Source of the DNA: Akkermansia muciniphila
GTDB lineage: Bacteria > Pseudomonadota > Gammaproteobacteria > Burkholderiales > Burkholderiaceae_C
DNA length: 64,000 bases
Assembly (NCBI GenBank): GCA_943331105.2
Contig: CALQKH020000001.1
Coordinates: 1 to 64,000 of the forward strand
Reading direction: 5' to 3'
Shown here: positions 17,934 to 27,109 of the stretch, one piece after another
Position numbering within the stretch: the stretch's first letter is position 1
How the letters are laid out: each line of letters begins with the position of its first letter
Program-made: the position numbers and the translations under genes
The notes under the pieces: generated by a model
What the model was told of the DNA's origin: nothing
Databases searched by the model: none
What the model saw: only the letters and a program-made list of their open reading frames with translations

Positions 17934-19169
17934 TCAAGCCGCCGCTTGCGAGACCGCTCCCTGCTCAATCAAGTCATCTATTTCGGTCTCGCTCAAACCA
18001 TGCTCTTGCAGCAGTTCGCGTGTGTGTTGCCCCAGCAATGGCGCGGCCTGTCCGGTGTTGGTGGGTGTTTGCGAAAAGTGGATCGGGCACCCAATACCGC
18101 GCGTCGTCCCCGCTTGCGGGTGCTCCAAGGTGACCACCATGCCGCGTGCCAGAGTTTGCGGGTGTGACAGCGCCTCGCCAATGGTGTGGACCGGGCCTGC
18201 AGGCACGCCCGCAGCATCCATGTCAGCCTGCCATTCGGCGCGTGTGCGTTGCCGCAGCACCGCGTTCATGAGCGTGACCAATTCGTCCAAGTGCGCCATG
18301 CGGTCGCTGTTGGTGACAAAGCGGGGGTCTTCGCGCCACTCGGGGTGGCCCAGCACGGTGCAAATGCGCTCCCAGTTGGTCTGGTTGGCCCCACCGATGT
18401 TGATCCATCCATCGCTGGCTTCAAAGGCTTGGTAGGGCGCGGTCAGGATGTGCGCCGAGCCCGTGGGCTGCGGTTCGCGCTGCGTGGCCAGCCAAACGGC
18501 GGCGTGCCAATAGGTTTGCTGCAGGGCAGCGTCGCTCAAAGAGGTGTCCACGATTTGGCCCTCGCCGGTTTTGAGCTTGTGGATGTAAGCCGCCAAGATG
18601 CCCGTGGCAGCCAAGATACCCGCGTTCATGTCTGACACAGCGTTGCCGCTTTTGGCAGGGGGTCGACCAGGCTCGCCCGTCACAGCCATCAAGCCAGCAA
18701 AGCCTTGGGCGATCAGGTCAAAGCCGCCCTTGTCGGCGTAAGGGCCGGTGCGGCCATAGCCCGAAATGGCGCAATAAATCAGAGCTGGGTTCACCTCGCG
18801 CAGGGTTTCGTAGCCCAGCCCGAGCTTTTCCATGGTGCCGCCCCGGAAGTTCTCGACCAGCACATCGGCGTCTTGGACCATGCGCAGCATCAGGGCGCGG
18901 CCTTGTGGTTTTTTCAGGTCAATGGCCAGTCCGCGCTTGTTGCGGTTGAGCATCAAAAAGGGCGCAGACACGCCGTTGATTTGCGGGTCGCGGTAGCCCC
19001 GAGCGTCATCGCCTCCGGGTAGCTTTTCGATCTTGATGACATCGGCCCCCATGTCGGCCAACAGCAAACCACAGGTAGGGCCCGACATGATCTGCGTCAT
19101 CTCGAGGACGCGCAGTCCGGCCAAAGGTCCGGTGCGCGGGGCCTTTTTCGCGCTTCCTGTGATCGACAT
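17934..19169 (-). CDS. CaiB/BaiF-family (class III) CoA-transferase
   Basis: A formyl-CoA-transferase-like enzyme, 411 residues, moving CoA between organic acids. The N-terminal block LAGLRVLEMTQIMSGPTCGL, ADMGADVIKIEKLPGGDDAR and the ENFRGGTMEKLGLGYETL motif are diagnostic. The YGRTGPYADKGGFDLIAQG segment matches the family's substrate region. The ATG at 19169 begins two bases after the stop of the enoyl-CoA hydratase gene. It is the last gene of a minus-strand unit with aminotransferase, Bug receptor and hydratase genes, implying CoA activation of an imported carboxylic acid. The substrate is unknown. Confidence 0.9.
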   Translation of the reverse strand: MSITGSAKKAPRTGPLAGLRVLEMTQIMSGPTCGLLLADMGADVIKIEKLPGGDDARGYRDPQINGVSAPFLMLNRNKRGLAIDLKKPQGRALMLRMVQDADVLVENFRGGTMEKLGLGYETLREVNPALIYCAISGYGRTGPYADKGGFDLIAQGFAGLMAVTGEPGRPPAKSGNAVSDMNAGILAATGILAAYIHKLKTGEGQIVDTSLSDAALQQTYWHAAVWLATQREPQPTGSAHILTAPYQAFEASDGWINIGGANQTNWERICTVLGHPEWREDPRFVTNSDRMAHLDELVTLMNAVLRQRTRAEWQADMDAAGVPAGPVHTIGEALSHPQTLARGMVVTLEHPQAGTTRGIGCPIHFSQTPTNTGQAAPLLGQHTRELLQEHGLSETEIDDLIEQGAVSQAAA

Positions 19170-19171
19170 CG

Positions 19172-19960
19172 TCAGCGGCCTTTCCAAATGGGTTGGCGTT
19201 TGGCCACAAAGGCGTTGACGCCTTCATGAAAGTCTTCGCTGCCATAGGCCTGGCGGATCAGGTCTTCGGCCTCGGGTGCGGCATGCTGCACCAAGCGGTT
19301 CAGGGCTTGTTTGCTCACCTGTTGGGTCACCGGAGCCAAGGCCGTTAGGCGCTTCACCAAAGCGCTGGTTGCCCCATCCATTTCGGTGGGTTCAGCCAGT
19401 TGGTGCAAATAGCCGCAGGCCAAGGCCTCGTCAGCGCCGATCATCTCGGCCAGCATGAGCATGCGTTTGACGCGTTGCGGCCCGAAAGCGGCACTCAGGC
19501 GCGCCACATTCGCCACCGACAAGCAGTTGCCCAATGTTTTGGCAATGGGCACACCCAATTGCGAGCCCGGTGTGGCCAAGCGAAAGTCGCAAGCGGTGGC
19601 AATGGCCAGGCCGCCGCCGACAGCCCAGCCTTCGATGACCGCCACGGTGGGCATGGGCAAAGAGCAAAGCAAGTCAATGCAGGCTTCGATTTGCGCCTCG
19701 TAGTCCACGCCGTCTTCGCCCGTGCTGAAATTTTTGAATTGTTCGATGTCGGTGCCTGCCACAAAGGCTTGGCCTCCGGCGCCGCGAAACACCACAGCGC
19801 GCACACTGGTATCCACTTTGAATGCTTCGCAGTGGCGGCTGAGTTGTTGGTACATGCCCCAGGTCATCGCATTGCGAGCCTGGGGGCGGTTGAAGGTCAC
19901 CGTGGCCACACCTTGCCAGATGGCAAGATCCACAGTGCCTGCTGTCAAGGTGTCGGTCAT
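19172..19960 (-). CDS. Enoyl-CoA hydratase/isomerase family protein
   Basis: A crotonase-fold enzyme, 262 residues. The N-terminus VATVTFNRPQARNAMTWGMY, the oxyanion-hole segment GAGGQAFVAGTDIEQF and the second block AVIEGWAVGGGLAIATACDFRLA are typical. In the last block the usual catalytic glutamate region reads GVPIAKTLGNCLSVANV, so the chemistry may differ from a classical hydratase. The ATG shares one base with the stop of the upstream Bug gene (TGATG), and the CoA-transferase gene follows two bases after its own stop. This packing supports one transcript and a joint pathway. Confidence 0.88.
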   Translation of the reverse strand: MTDTLTAGTVDLAIWQGVATVTFNRPQARNAMTWGMYQQLSRHCEAFKVDTSVRAVVFRGAGGQAFVAGTDIEQFKNFSTGEDGVDYEAQIEACIDLLCSLPMPTVAVIEGWAVGGGLAIATACDFRLATPGSQLGVPIAKTLGNCLSVANVARLSAAFGPQRVKRMLMLAEMIGADEALACGYLHQLAEPTEMDGATSALVKRLTALAPVTQQVSKQALNRLVQHAAPEAEDLIRQAYGSEDFHEGVNAFVAKRQPIWKGR

Positions 19961-20937
19961 CAGCTGTCGAGTTTGACGTTGCTGTCTTTGACCACTTTGG
20001 CCCACTTGACTTGCTCAGTGCGGATGAAATCGGCAAAGCGCTGGGCCGAACCTCCACCGTCTTCTGCGCCAAACTGAGCCAATTTTTCTATCACGTCCGG
20101 CATGAGCAAGACTTTGTTGATGTCCTCGTTCATGCGCTGAACCATGGCCGCAGGCAACTTGCCAGGGCCGGCCAGGCCGTACCAAGTGGTGGCCTCAAAG
20201 TTGGGGAAGCCCGCCTCGACCATGGTTGGCACATTGGGGTAGCTGGATGCCCGCTTGGCTCGGGTTTGAGCAATCGCGCGCACTTTGCCACTTTTGACAT
20301 GGGGTGTTGCAGCGGTCATGGTGTCAAACGAATAACCGATCTGGCCCCCAATCAAATCCGCCAACATGGGGCCTGATCCCTTGTAGGGAATGTGGATGGT
20401 GTCCACACCGGCAGCCAATTTGAAAGACTCCAGTGCCATGTGCTGTGCCGAGCCTTGACCGGCAGAGCCAAAGCTGACCTTGCCTGGGTTGGCCTTGCAT
20501 TGGGCCACCAGTTCGGCCACCGTCTTGGCGGGTTGATCGTTGTTAGAAATCAACAAATTGGGTGTGATCCCCACCAAGGCCAAAGGCGAGAAGTCGCGGT
20601 CCACCACATAGCTGAGTTTGGGCATGAGAGCCGGGGCCAAGGCATGGCTGTTGATGTGTGCCATGAGCAGTGTGTTGCCGTCAGGAGCCGCCTTGGCCAC
20701 CGCTTCAGCAGCAATCACCCCGGTGGCTCCGGCTCGGTTTTCAACCAGCACCGTGACGCCCCACATGATTTGCAGCTTTTGCGCCACGATGCGGGCCAAG
20801 ATGTCGGTCCCGCCTCCTGGTGCAAATCCCACCAGGATGCGCACCGGCCCGGCGGGCAGGGTTTGGGCCTGGATTGACGGCGCCACCATCGTTGCGGCAG
20901 TGGCAGCGCTAGCGGCCACAAAGGTTCTGCGTTTCAT
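19960..20937 (-). CDS. Bug-family (TctC-type) substrate-binding protein
   Basis: The third Bug receptor of the window, 325 residues. The ATG at 20937 has AAGGAGACAAC directly upstream. The signal sequence has a twin-Arg-like start (MKRRTFVAASAATAATMVAP) and ends near IQAQ, so either Tat or Sec export is possible. The mature protein begins with PVRILVGFAPGGGTDILARI, and IHIPYKGSGPMLADLIGGQI is the family's ligand-pocket block. It is translationally coupled to the hydratase gene downstream, so its ligand is probably the acid acted on by the CoA-transferase. Confidence 0.92.
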   Translation of the reverse strand: MKRRTFVAASAATAATMVAPSIQAQTLPAGPVRILVGFAPGGGTDILARIVAQKLQIMWGVTVLVENRAGATGVIAAEAVAKAAPDGNTLLMAHINSHALAPALMPKLSYVVDRDFSPLALVGITPNLLISNNDQPAKTVAELVAQCKANPGKVSFGSAGQGSAQHMALESFKLAAGVDTIHIPYKGSGPMLADLIGGQIGYSFDTMTAATPHVKSGKVRAIAQTRAKRASSYPNVPTMVEAGFPNFEATTWYGLAGPGKLPAAMVQRMNEDINKVLLMPDVIEKLAQFGAEDGGGSAQRFADFIRTEQVKWAKVVKDSNVKLDS

Positions 20938-21006
20938 GTTGTCTCCTTGGGTTTTGTTAGAAATGCACGCGAGAAAACGGAAAGCCCTGGGTTCTATGTT
21001 CTGAGT

Positions 21007-22197
21007 TCAGTGGCTTGAAAAGTGGTCCATGATGGCCTGCACGCCACTGCCTTGCAGCGCCACGCCCGACAGCTTCAGGCCCATTTCGCAGCCCGCCACG
21101 GTGGCGATCAAGGTCAGGTCGTTGCTATCGCCCAAGTGGCCAATGCGGAACATGCGGCCTTTGACTTTGCCCAAGCCCGTGCCCAAAGAACAGTCAAAGC
21201 GCTGATGGATGACTTTGCGCACCGCGTCGGCGTCCACGCCTTCGGGAGTCATGACGCCGGTCAGGATGGGGGAATACACCGCCGGATCGGCGCACTGGAT
21301 CGGCAAACCCCAAGCATGGACAGCTGCACGCACGCCAGCGGCCCAGCGCTGGTGACGCGCAAAGACTTTGTCCAGGCCCTCGGCCAGCAGCATGTCGCAA
21401 GCCTCACTCAAGCCATAAAGCAAATTGGTGTTGGGGGTGGAGGGCCAGTAGCCGTTTTTGTTCATCTCGATCATCTCGCCCCAGGCCCAATAGCTGCGGG
21501 GCATGCCGCCTTTTTGGCTGGCCTCGATGGCGCGTGGCGACAGGGCATTGAAGCCGATACCAGGCGGCAGCATCAGGCCCTTTTGTGAGCCGCTGATGGT
21601 CACGTCCACACCCCATTCGTCATGGCGGTAGTCGGCACTGGCCAAGCCAGAAATGGTGTCCACCAAAAGCAAGGCGGGGTGCTTGGCTGCGTCCATGGCG
21701 CGGCGCACGGCGGCGATGTCGCTCGTCACGCCGGTCGAGGTTTCGTTGTGCACCACGCACACGGCCTTGATGCTGTGCCCCGTGTCAGCTTTCAGGCGCT
21801 GTTCGATCAGGTCGGCTTGCACGCCGTTGCGCCAGCCTTCCAGGCCAGGCAGGCTCAAAACCTCGGACTTGAGACCCAGCTGGTTGGCCAGCTTGTTCCA
21901 CAAAAAAGCAAAGTGGCCGGTCTCGTACATCAGCACATGGTCGCCGGCTTGGAGCACGTTGCTCAGCGCCGCTTCCCAAGCACCGGTGCCAGAGGCCGGG
22001 TAAATCATGACCGGGTGGCGGGTTTTGAAAATCTTTTGCACATCGGCCAGGACTTTCAGGCCCAAGGCACCGAATTCGGGGCCACGGTGGTCGATGGTGG
22101 GCGAGCTGATGGCGCGCAAGATGCGATCGGGTACAGGCGAGGGCCCTGGGATTTGCAAGAAGTGGCGACCGGTGGGGTGAAAATTGGTGACAAGCAT
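21007..22197 (-). CDS. Class V aminotransferase, serine/alanine--glyoxylate type
   Basis: A pyridoxal-phosphate enzyme of the SgaA/AGT/PucG group, 396 residues, using glyoxylate as likely amino acceptor. The N-terminus FLQIPGPSPVPDRILRAIS and ISSPTIDHRGPEF match the family. The PLP-lysine block is TISGSQKGLMLPPGIGFNAL near residue 195, and FRIGHLGDSNDL is near the C-terminus. It is divergent from the GntR gene and 69 bp upstream of the Bug gene on the same strand. The substrate pair (serine, alanine or ureidoglycine with glyoxylate) is not decided. Confidence 0.87.
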   Translation of the reverse strand: MLVTNFHPTGRHFLQIPGPSPVPDRILRAISSPTIDHRGPEFGALGLKVLADVQKIFKTRHPVMIYPASGTGAWEAALSNVLQAGDHVLMYETGHFAFLWNKLANQLGLKSEVLSLPGLEGWRNGVQADLIEQRLKADTGHSIKAVCVVHNETSTGVTSDIAAVRRAMDAAKHPALLLVDTISGLASADYRHDEWGVDVTISGSQKGLMLPPGIGFNALSPRAIEASQKGGMPRSYWAWGEMIEMNKNGYWPSTPNTNLLYGLSEACDMLLAEGLDKVFARHQRWAAGVRAAVHAWGLPIQCADPAVYSPILTGVMTPEGVDADAVRKVIHQRFDCSLGTGLGKVKGRMFRIGHLGDSNDLTLIATVAGCEMGLKLSGVALQGSGVQAIMDHFSSH

Positions 22198-22227
22198 GGG
22201 AAATAGAGCCTTTCTGATGGCGCGTAT

Positions 22228-22307
22228 TTTTTGTATTCAAAATACATTTGTCAAGGGTATTTGCCCTAAAATTGGGATAATCTGCCCCAATTTTTGTATT
22301 CAAAATC
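22228..22307. promoter_or_regulatory. Repeated operator-like sites between aminotransferase and GntR genes
   Basis: A 16-bp direct repeat TTTTTGTATTCAAAAT occurs at 22228-22243 and 22291-22306, 63 bp (about six helical turns) apart. The first copy extends to a dyad TGTATT-CAA-AATACA (22232-22246). Between them lies AAAATTGGG (22268-22276) / CCCAATTTT (22286-22294), a perfect 9-bp inverted repeat. The layout suggests cooperative binding and looping by the FCD-type GntR encoded next door. Confidence 0.62.
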
Positions 22308-22311
22308 AATC

Positions 22312-23052
22312 ATGGATTCCGAAAACCTGTCCATTGCCCGACCTGTTTTGCATGAACAAGTCGCGCACCGCCTGCGCCAAATGCTGGTGGAAGGCCTGAT
22401 CCCGCCTGGCGGCAAACTCAACGAGCGCACCTTGTGCGAAGAGCTGAGCATCTCACGCACGCCATTACGTGAGGCCATCAAGATGTTGGCCGCTGAAGGC
22501 TTGGTCGAGCTTTTGCCGAACCGGGGTTCGGTCGCTGTGCAACTGAGCGAGGCCGATGTGCGCCACACCTTTGAGGTGATGGCCGGGCTGGAGGGCTTGT
22601 CAGGCGAATTGGCCGCCCAGCGCGTGACCGAGGCCGAACTCAATGAAATCAAGGCCTTGCATTACGAAATGATGGCGGCTTACACCCGCCGTGACCTGTC
22701 AGCCTACTACCAGGTCAATGCGGCGATTCACCGCAGTATCAATGCAGCAGCCAAAAACCCGGTGCTGACCGCCACTTACAACCAAGTCAATGCCCGCTTG
22801 CAGGCGCTGCGTTTTCGCTCTAACCAAGATGGAGACAAATGGCAACACGCGGTGGACGAGCACATCGCCATGGTGCAAGCCTTGGAAGCCCGTGACCCGG
22901 CTGCCCTGCGCCAAGTGCTGATGCAGCATCTGGACAACAAACGCAACGTGGTGATCGAGCAGCTGCGCAGTTCACGCCAGACCATTTCTGCTTCGCCAGA
23001 GGGCACCATCCTCAGCGTTATCCCATTTCAGACAGAAAGAAAAGCGCCATGA
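22312..23052 (+). CDS. GntR-family (FCD type) transcriptional regulator
   Basis: A 246-residue regulator. The N-terminal winged helix-turn-helix is HEQVAHRLRQMLVEGLIPPG, then LNERTLCEELSISRTPLREA. The C-terminal FCD ligand domain contains helices with HRSINAAAKNPVLTATYNQV and AVDEHIAMVQALEARDPAAL, supplying the usual metal-coordinating His residues. The ATG at 22312 gives a standard N-terminus; an open frame starts 18 bases earlier. It is divergent from the glyoxylate-type aminotransferase gene and overlaps the large dehydrogenase gene by ATGA, so it probably controls both directions in response to a small organic acid. Confidence 0.93.
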   Translation: MDSENLSIARPVLHEQVAHRLRQMLVEGLIPPGGKLNERTLCEELSISRTPLREAIKMLAAEGLVELLPNRGSVAVQLSEADVRHTFEVMAGLEGLSGELAAQRVTEAELNEIKALHYEMMAAYTRRDLSAYYQVNAAIHRSINAAAKNPVLTATYNQVNARLQALRFRSNQDGDKWQHAVDEHIAMVQALEARDPAALRQVLMQHLDNKRNVVIEQLRSSRQTISASPEGTILSVIPFQTERKAP

Positions 23053-26000
23053 ACGCCCCTTTGCCGATCGATGTGTCCAAATCCTTGCCCGACCAAGCTT
23101 ACGACAAGGTCGCTCACATCAGCAACGAGGTGGCCGGTCTGCTCGCCAAGCGCTTGCGTTCCGACACCCGGGGGGAGGTCTTGTTTTCTCCCGCCGACCG
23201 GGGCCGCTATGCCACCGATGCGTCGATTTATCAGGAAATGCCTGTGGGCGTTTTCGTGCCGCATGACGAAGCCGATGTGCGCGGGGCGCTGGACATTTGC
23301 CGTGACTTGGGCGTACCCATCGTGCCGCGTGGCGGCGGCACCAGCCAGTGCGGACAAACCGTGGGCGCGGGTCTGGTCATTGATCACTCCAAACACATGC
23401 GCAAGATCATGTCGGTTGACGCTGAGCAGCGCACCGCCACCGTAGAGCCAGGGCTGGTACTGGACCATCTGAATGCTGCCCTCAAAACACACGGGCTGTG
23501 GTATCCGGTGGACGTGTCCACCAGCGCCCAAGCCACGCTGGGCGGCATGGCGGGCAACAATTCCTGCGGTAGCCGCTCGATTGCCTACGGCAACATGGTG
23601 CACAACGTGTTGGGCGCCCGGGCTTGGCTGGCCGACGGCAGCTTGCTCGATTTTGGCGCCTATGAACAAGCCCAAGGCCGTGTGCGCCAGATTGGCGACT
23701 TTGTGCGCGACTTGGCGCTGCAACACGCCAGTGAGATTGACGCTCAGTGGCCCAAAGTGTTGCGCCGCGTGGCGGGCTACAACCTCGACATTTTTCGCAA
23801 CCAAAACGAGCGGCCTTACACGGCGGACGGCTCGGTCAACCTGGCGCATTTGCTCATTGGCAGCGAGGGCACACTGGCCTTGACCCGCTCACTCACGCTG
23901 CGCCTGGCCGAGGTGCCCCGCGCCAAGGTTTTGGGCGTGGTGAACTTCCCCAGCTTTTACCAAGCCATGGACGCGGCGCAGCACATCGTCAAGCTGGGGC
24001 AGGGGATGCCGGTGGGGCAGCTGTCGGCGGTCGAGTTGGTGGACCGCACCATGATCGAGCTGTCTTTGCAGAACCCGGCTTTTGCGCCCACGATCCGCAC
24101 CGCCTTGTCGCCGCACATCAACGGAGGCATGCCCGAGGCGGTGTTGCTGGTGGAGTTTTCTGGCCCGAGCAAGGGTGACATTGCACACAAGATCAAAGAG
24201 CTGGTGGAACTGATGGGCGATCTGGGCTTGCCCGGCAGCGTGGTCGAGATGGTGGAGGATGCACCTCAAAAGAACCTGTGGGAAGTGCGCAAAGCAGGCC
24301 TGAACATCATGATGAGCCTGCGCGGCGACGGCAAGCCGGTGAGCTTCATCGAAGACTGCGCCGTGCCGTTGGAGAGTCTGGCCGAGTACACCGATGCCTT
24401 GACCGGCGTGTTCCGTAAATACGGCAGCCGGGGCACTTGGTACGCCCATGCCTCGGTGGGCACCTTGCATGTGCGGCCTATCCTCGACATGCGCCGCGAT
24501 GGGGCTGCCAAAATGCGCGCCATTGCCGAAGAGGCGAGCGAACTGGTGCGCCGCTACAAAGGTGCTTTCAGTGGCGAACACGGCGACGGGTTGTGCCGGG
24601 GCGAGTGGATTGGTTGGCAGTTTGGTCCTCGTATCTCGGAGGCCTTCGCGCTCATCAAACGTGAGATGGATCCGCGGCAACTGCTTTGCCCCCAGCGCAT
24701 CGTCAACCCGCCCAAAATGGACGACACCACCCTGATGCGGTATTCGCCCACTTATAAAGTGGTGCCCATACAAACGGCGCTCGACTGGCGCGCTTGGGAC
24801 GTGCAAAACGACCCGGTGACCGAGCAAACCAGCGCACCCGGCACGGGCGGTGACCCGGCCCAAGGCCTGGCCAAAGCGGTGGAAATGTGCAACAACAACG
24901 GCCACTGCCGAAAGTTCGATGCGGGCACCATGTGCCCCAGCTACCGTGTGACCCGCGACGAGCAGCACCTGACGCGCGGCCGCGCCAACACCTTGCGCCT
25001 GGCCCTGAGCGGGCAGATTGAGGGTCTGGCGGGCCAAGACGCCTTGTCCAGCCAAGCGGTGCACGATGCAATGGATTTGTGCGTGGGCTGCAAAGGCTGC
25101 AAACGCGATTGCCCTACCGGGGTGGACATGGCCAAGATGAAGGTCGAGTTTTTACAGCACTACAAGGCCAAGCACGGCCACACGCTGCAAGACAAAGTCG
25201 TGGCCCACTTGCCCGAATACGCGGTGTGGGCAGCCCGCCTGGCCCCAGTGCTCAACCTGCGCAACCGCATGCCGCTCTTGGCCAACTTGACCGAAAAGCT
25301 GATCGGCCTGTCGGCTAAGCGCAGCTTGCCGCAGTGGCAAACGCAGCACTTCTTCAACACGCCAGCAAGCCCCGCACAGCCTACGGCCACCAGAGCCGAG
25401 GTGTTGACTGCCACGCGCGGCGTGGTCTTGTTTGTGGACACCTTCAACGGTTACTTGGAGTCGGCCAATGCGCATGCCGCCGTCAAGGTGTTGCAGGCAG
25501 CCGGTTATACCGTGCATGTGGCCACCAAGTTGCAAGATGACGGCAAGCACCTGTGTTGCGGCCGCACCTACTTGGCCACCGGCATGGTAGAGCGTGCCCG
25601 CGAAAAAGCCAGCGAGGTTGTGCAAAGCCTGCTGCCTTTCGCCGAGCGTGGATTGTCCATCGTGGGCCTCGAGCCCTCGTGTTTGCTCACCTTGCGCGAC
25701 GAGTTACTGGTGATGGGTTTGGGCGAGGGCGCTCAAAAGATCGCCCAGCAGGCCTTGCTGTTTGAAGAGTTTTTGGCCCGTGAAGCCCATGCCGGTCATC
25801 TGGACGCTCTTAAAGCTCAGATTTCCCCGGTGGACCGCCCTGTTTTGCTGCACGGTCATTGCCACCAAAAAGCCTTTGACGCGGTGTCACCCGTGATGGA
25901 GGTCTTGCGCTGGATTCCGGGGGCCAAGCCGCAGCTGATTGAGAGCAGTTGCTGCGGCATGGCCGGCAGTTTTGGCTACGAGGCCAGCCACTTCGAGGTG

Positions 26001-26162
26001 TCCATGCAAATGGCCGAGCTGAGCCTGTTGCCCGCTGTGCGCGCCCAGCCCGATGCGATCGTGGTGGCCGATGGCACCAGTTGCCGCCACCAAATTCAGC
26101 ACGGCGCTCAGCGTGAGGCCTTGCACCTGAGCCAGTTGCTGGCGGGTTTGCTGCCAGGCTGA
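23049..26162 (+). CDS. FAD/Fe-S 2-hydroxyacid dehydrogenase (YdiJ / fused GlcD-GlcF type)
   Basis: A 1037-residue fusion protein. An N-terminal FAD_binding_4 domain (PRGGGTSQCGQTVGAGLVID near residue 95, then GNNSCGSRSIAYGNMVHN) is followed by an FAD-oxidase C-terminal domain. Next come two ferredoxin-like clusters: CNNNGHCRKFDAGTMCPSYR, and C678-x2-C681-x2-C684-x3-C688. Two CCG domains (HLCCGRTYLATG, SSCCGMAGSFGYE) complete the heterodisulfide-reductase-like tail. The layout and length match E. coli YdiJ, reported as a D-2-hydroxyglutarate dehydrogenase; D-lactate or glycolate are alternative substrates. It is translationally coupled to the GntR gene. Confidence 0.87.
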   Translation: MNAPLPIDVSKSLPDQAYDKVAHISNEVAGLLAKRLRSDTRGEVLFSPADRGRYATDASIYQEMPVGVFVPHDEADVRGALDICRDLGVPIVPRGGGTSQCGQTVGAGLVIDHSKHMRKIMSVDAEQRTATVEPGLVLDHLNAALKTHGLWYPVDVSTSAQATLGGMAGNNSCGSRSIAYGNMVHNVLGARAWLADGSLLDFGAYEQAQGRVRQIGDFVRDLALQHASEIDAQWPKVLRRVAGYNLDIFRNQNERPYTADGSVNLAHLLIGSEGTLALTRSLTLRLAEVPRAKVLGVVNFPSFYQAMDAAQHIVKLGQGMPVGQLSAVELVDRTMIELSLQNPAFAPTIRTALSPHINGGMPEAVLLVEFSGPSKGDIAHKIKELVELMGDLGLPGSVVEMVEDAPQKNLWEVRKAGLNIMMSLRGDGKPVSFIEDCAVPLESLAEYTDALTGVFRKYGSRGTWYAHASVGTLHVRPILDMRRDGAAKMRAIAEEASELVRRYKGAFSGEHGDGLCRGEWIGWQFGPRISEAFALIKREMDPRQLLCPQRIVNPPKMDDTTLMRYSPTYKVVPIQTALDWRAWDVQNDPVTEQTSAPGTGGDPAQGLAKAVEMCNNNGHCRKFDAGTMCPSYRVTRDEQHLTRGRANTLRLALSGQIEGLAGQDALSSQAVHDAMDLCVGCKGCKRDCPTGVDMAKMKVEFLQHYKAKHGHTLQDKVVAHLPEYAVWAARLAPVLNLRNRMPLLANLTEKLIGLSAKRSLPQWQTQHFFNTPASPAQPTATRAEVLTATRGVVLFVDTFNGYLESANAHAAVKVLQAAGYTVHVATKLQDDGKHLCCGRTYLATGMVERAREKASEVVQSLLPFAERGLSIVGLEPSCLLTLRDELLVMGLGEGAQKIAQQALLFEEFLAREAHAGHLDALKAQISPVDRPVLLHGHCHQKAFDAVSPVMEVLRWIPGAKPQLIESSCCGMAGSFGYEASHFEVSMQMAELSLLPAVRAQPDAIVVADGTSCRHQIQHGAQREALHLSQLLAGLLPG

Positions 26163-26163
26163 G

Positions 26164-27108
26164 TCAAGCAGCCAAAACGCCTCCAGGCGGACTGCGCGGA
26201 CTGAGTGCCAAACGCAGTCCGCTGGTCCAGGCTCTGTCTTGACCCGTGACGGGGTCGGTGAAGCGCACCGACTGCGCCAAGAGTTGCAGCGGCTGGCTGA
26301 AGTCTTCGGGTGCGTCCGGCCCGCGCATGACGGTGGGGTAAAACTGGTCACCTTCAATCGGCAAGCCCAAGGCGTTCATGTGGACACGCAGTTGGTGGCG
26401 CTTGCCGCTGATGGGCTCCAGCGCATACAGGGCACGTTGGCCATCGGTGTGCAGCAAAGCGATGCGTGTTTCGCTGTTGGCTGGCCCCGGCACTTCCTGC
26501 GTTCTGAAAAACGGCTCGCCCGGCACCAAGCGGCTGGTGTGCACCCGCGGCAGCCTCAGGTGGGGTGCATGCGCCGCGACTGCGTGGTAGGTCTTGTGGA
26601 TCTGGTGCGCCCGAAACAGGGCGTGGTAAGCGTCGCGCTCTTGCTGGCGTTTACCGAACAAGACCAGACCCGCGGTTTCGCGGTCAATGCGGTGCAGCGG
26701 GACCAAATCGGCGCACCCCGTCTGTCGCTTGAGCTGCACCAACAGGCTTTGCTGCACATAGCGGCCTGTGGGCGTGACGGGCATGAAGTGCGGCTTGTCG
26801 ACCACCAGCAAGTGCTCGTCTTCAAACAAGACCTGTGCCTGAAACGGCAGCAGGGGTTCATCGGCCAGATGCCGGTAGTAATAAAGGCGCTGGCCCGGTT
26901 GGCAACTTTGGTGGGGCAGGGCCGCATGGCCGTCTTCGTTCAGCACCAAGCCTTGCGCCAAGCGATCAGCCCATTCGCTGCGAGAAATACCGGGCATGCG
27001 CTGTGCCAAAAAATCGAGCAGGTGCGGTGCGCCTTGCGGAACCGACACCACGCTGGCGCTCACACCCTCGCGCATGGGCAACTGGATTGGGTGCCCGGAT
27101 TCACGCAT
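26164..27108 (-). CDS. RluA-family pseudouridine synthase
   Basis: Converts uridine to pseudouridine in rRNA or tRNA; 314 residues. The catalytic motif LHRIDRETAGLVLFGK contains the conserved Asp. The N-terminal part (LDFLAQRMPGISRSEWADRL) resembles a shortened S4-like domain, and LLVVDKPHFMPVTPTG is the usual strand before the active site. The ATG at 27108 begins one base after the trmB stop; the open frame continues upstream inside trmB. It is convergent with the dehydrogenase gene, with one base between the two stops. The target RNA site cannot be predicted. Confidence 0.88.
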   Translation of the reverse strand: MRESGHPIQLPMREGVSASVVSVPQGAPHLLDFLAQRMPGISRSEWADRLAQGLVLNEDGHAALPHQSCQPGQRLYYYRHLADEPLLPFQAQVLFEDEHLLVVDKPHFMPVTPTGRYVQQSLLVQLKRQTGCADLVPLHRIDRETAGLVLFGKRQQERDAYHALFRAHQIHKTYHAVAAHAPHLRLPRVHTSRLVPGEPFFRTQEVPGPANSETRIALLHTDGQRALYALEPISGKRHQLRVHMNALGLPIEGDQFYPTVMRGPDAPEDFSQPLQLLAQSVRFTDPVTGQDRAWTSGLRLALSPRSPPGGVLAA

Positions 27109-27109
27109 T

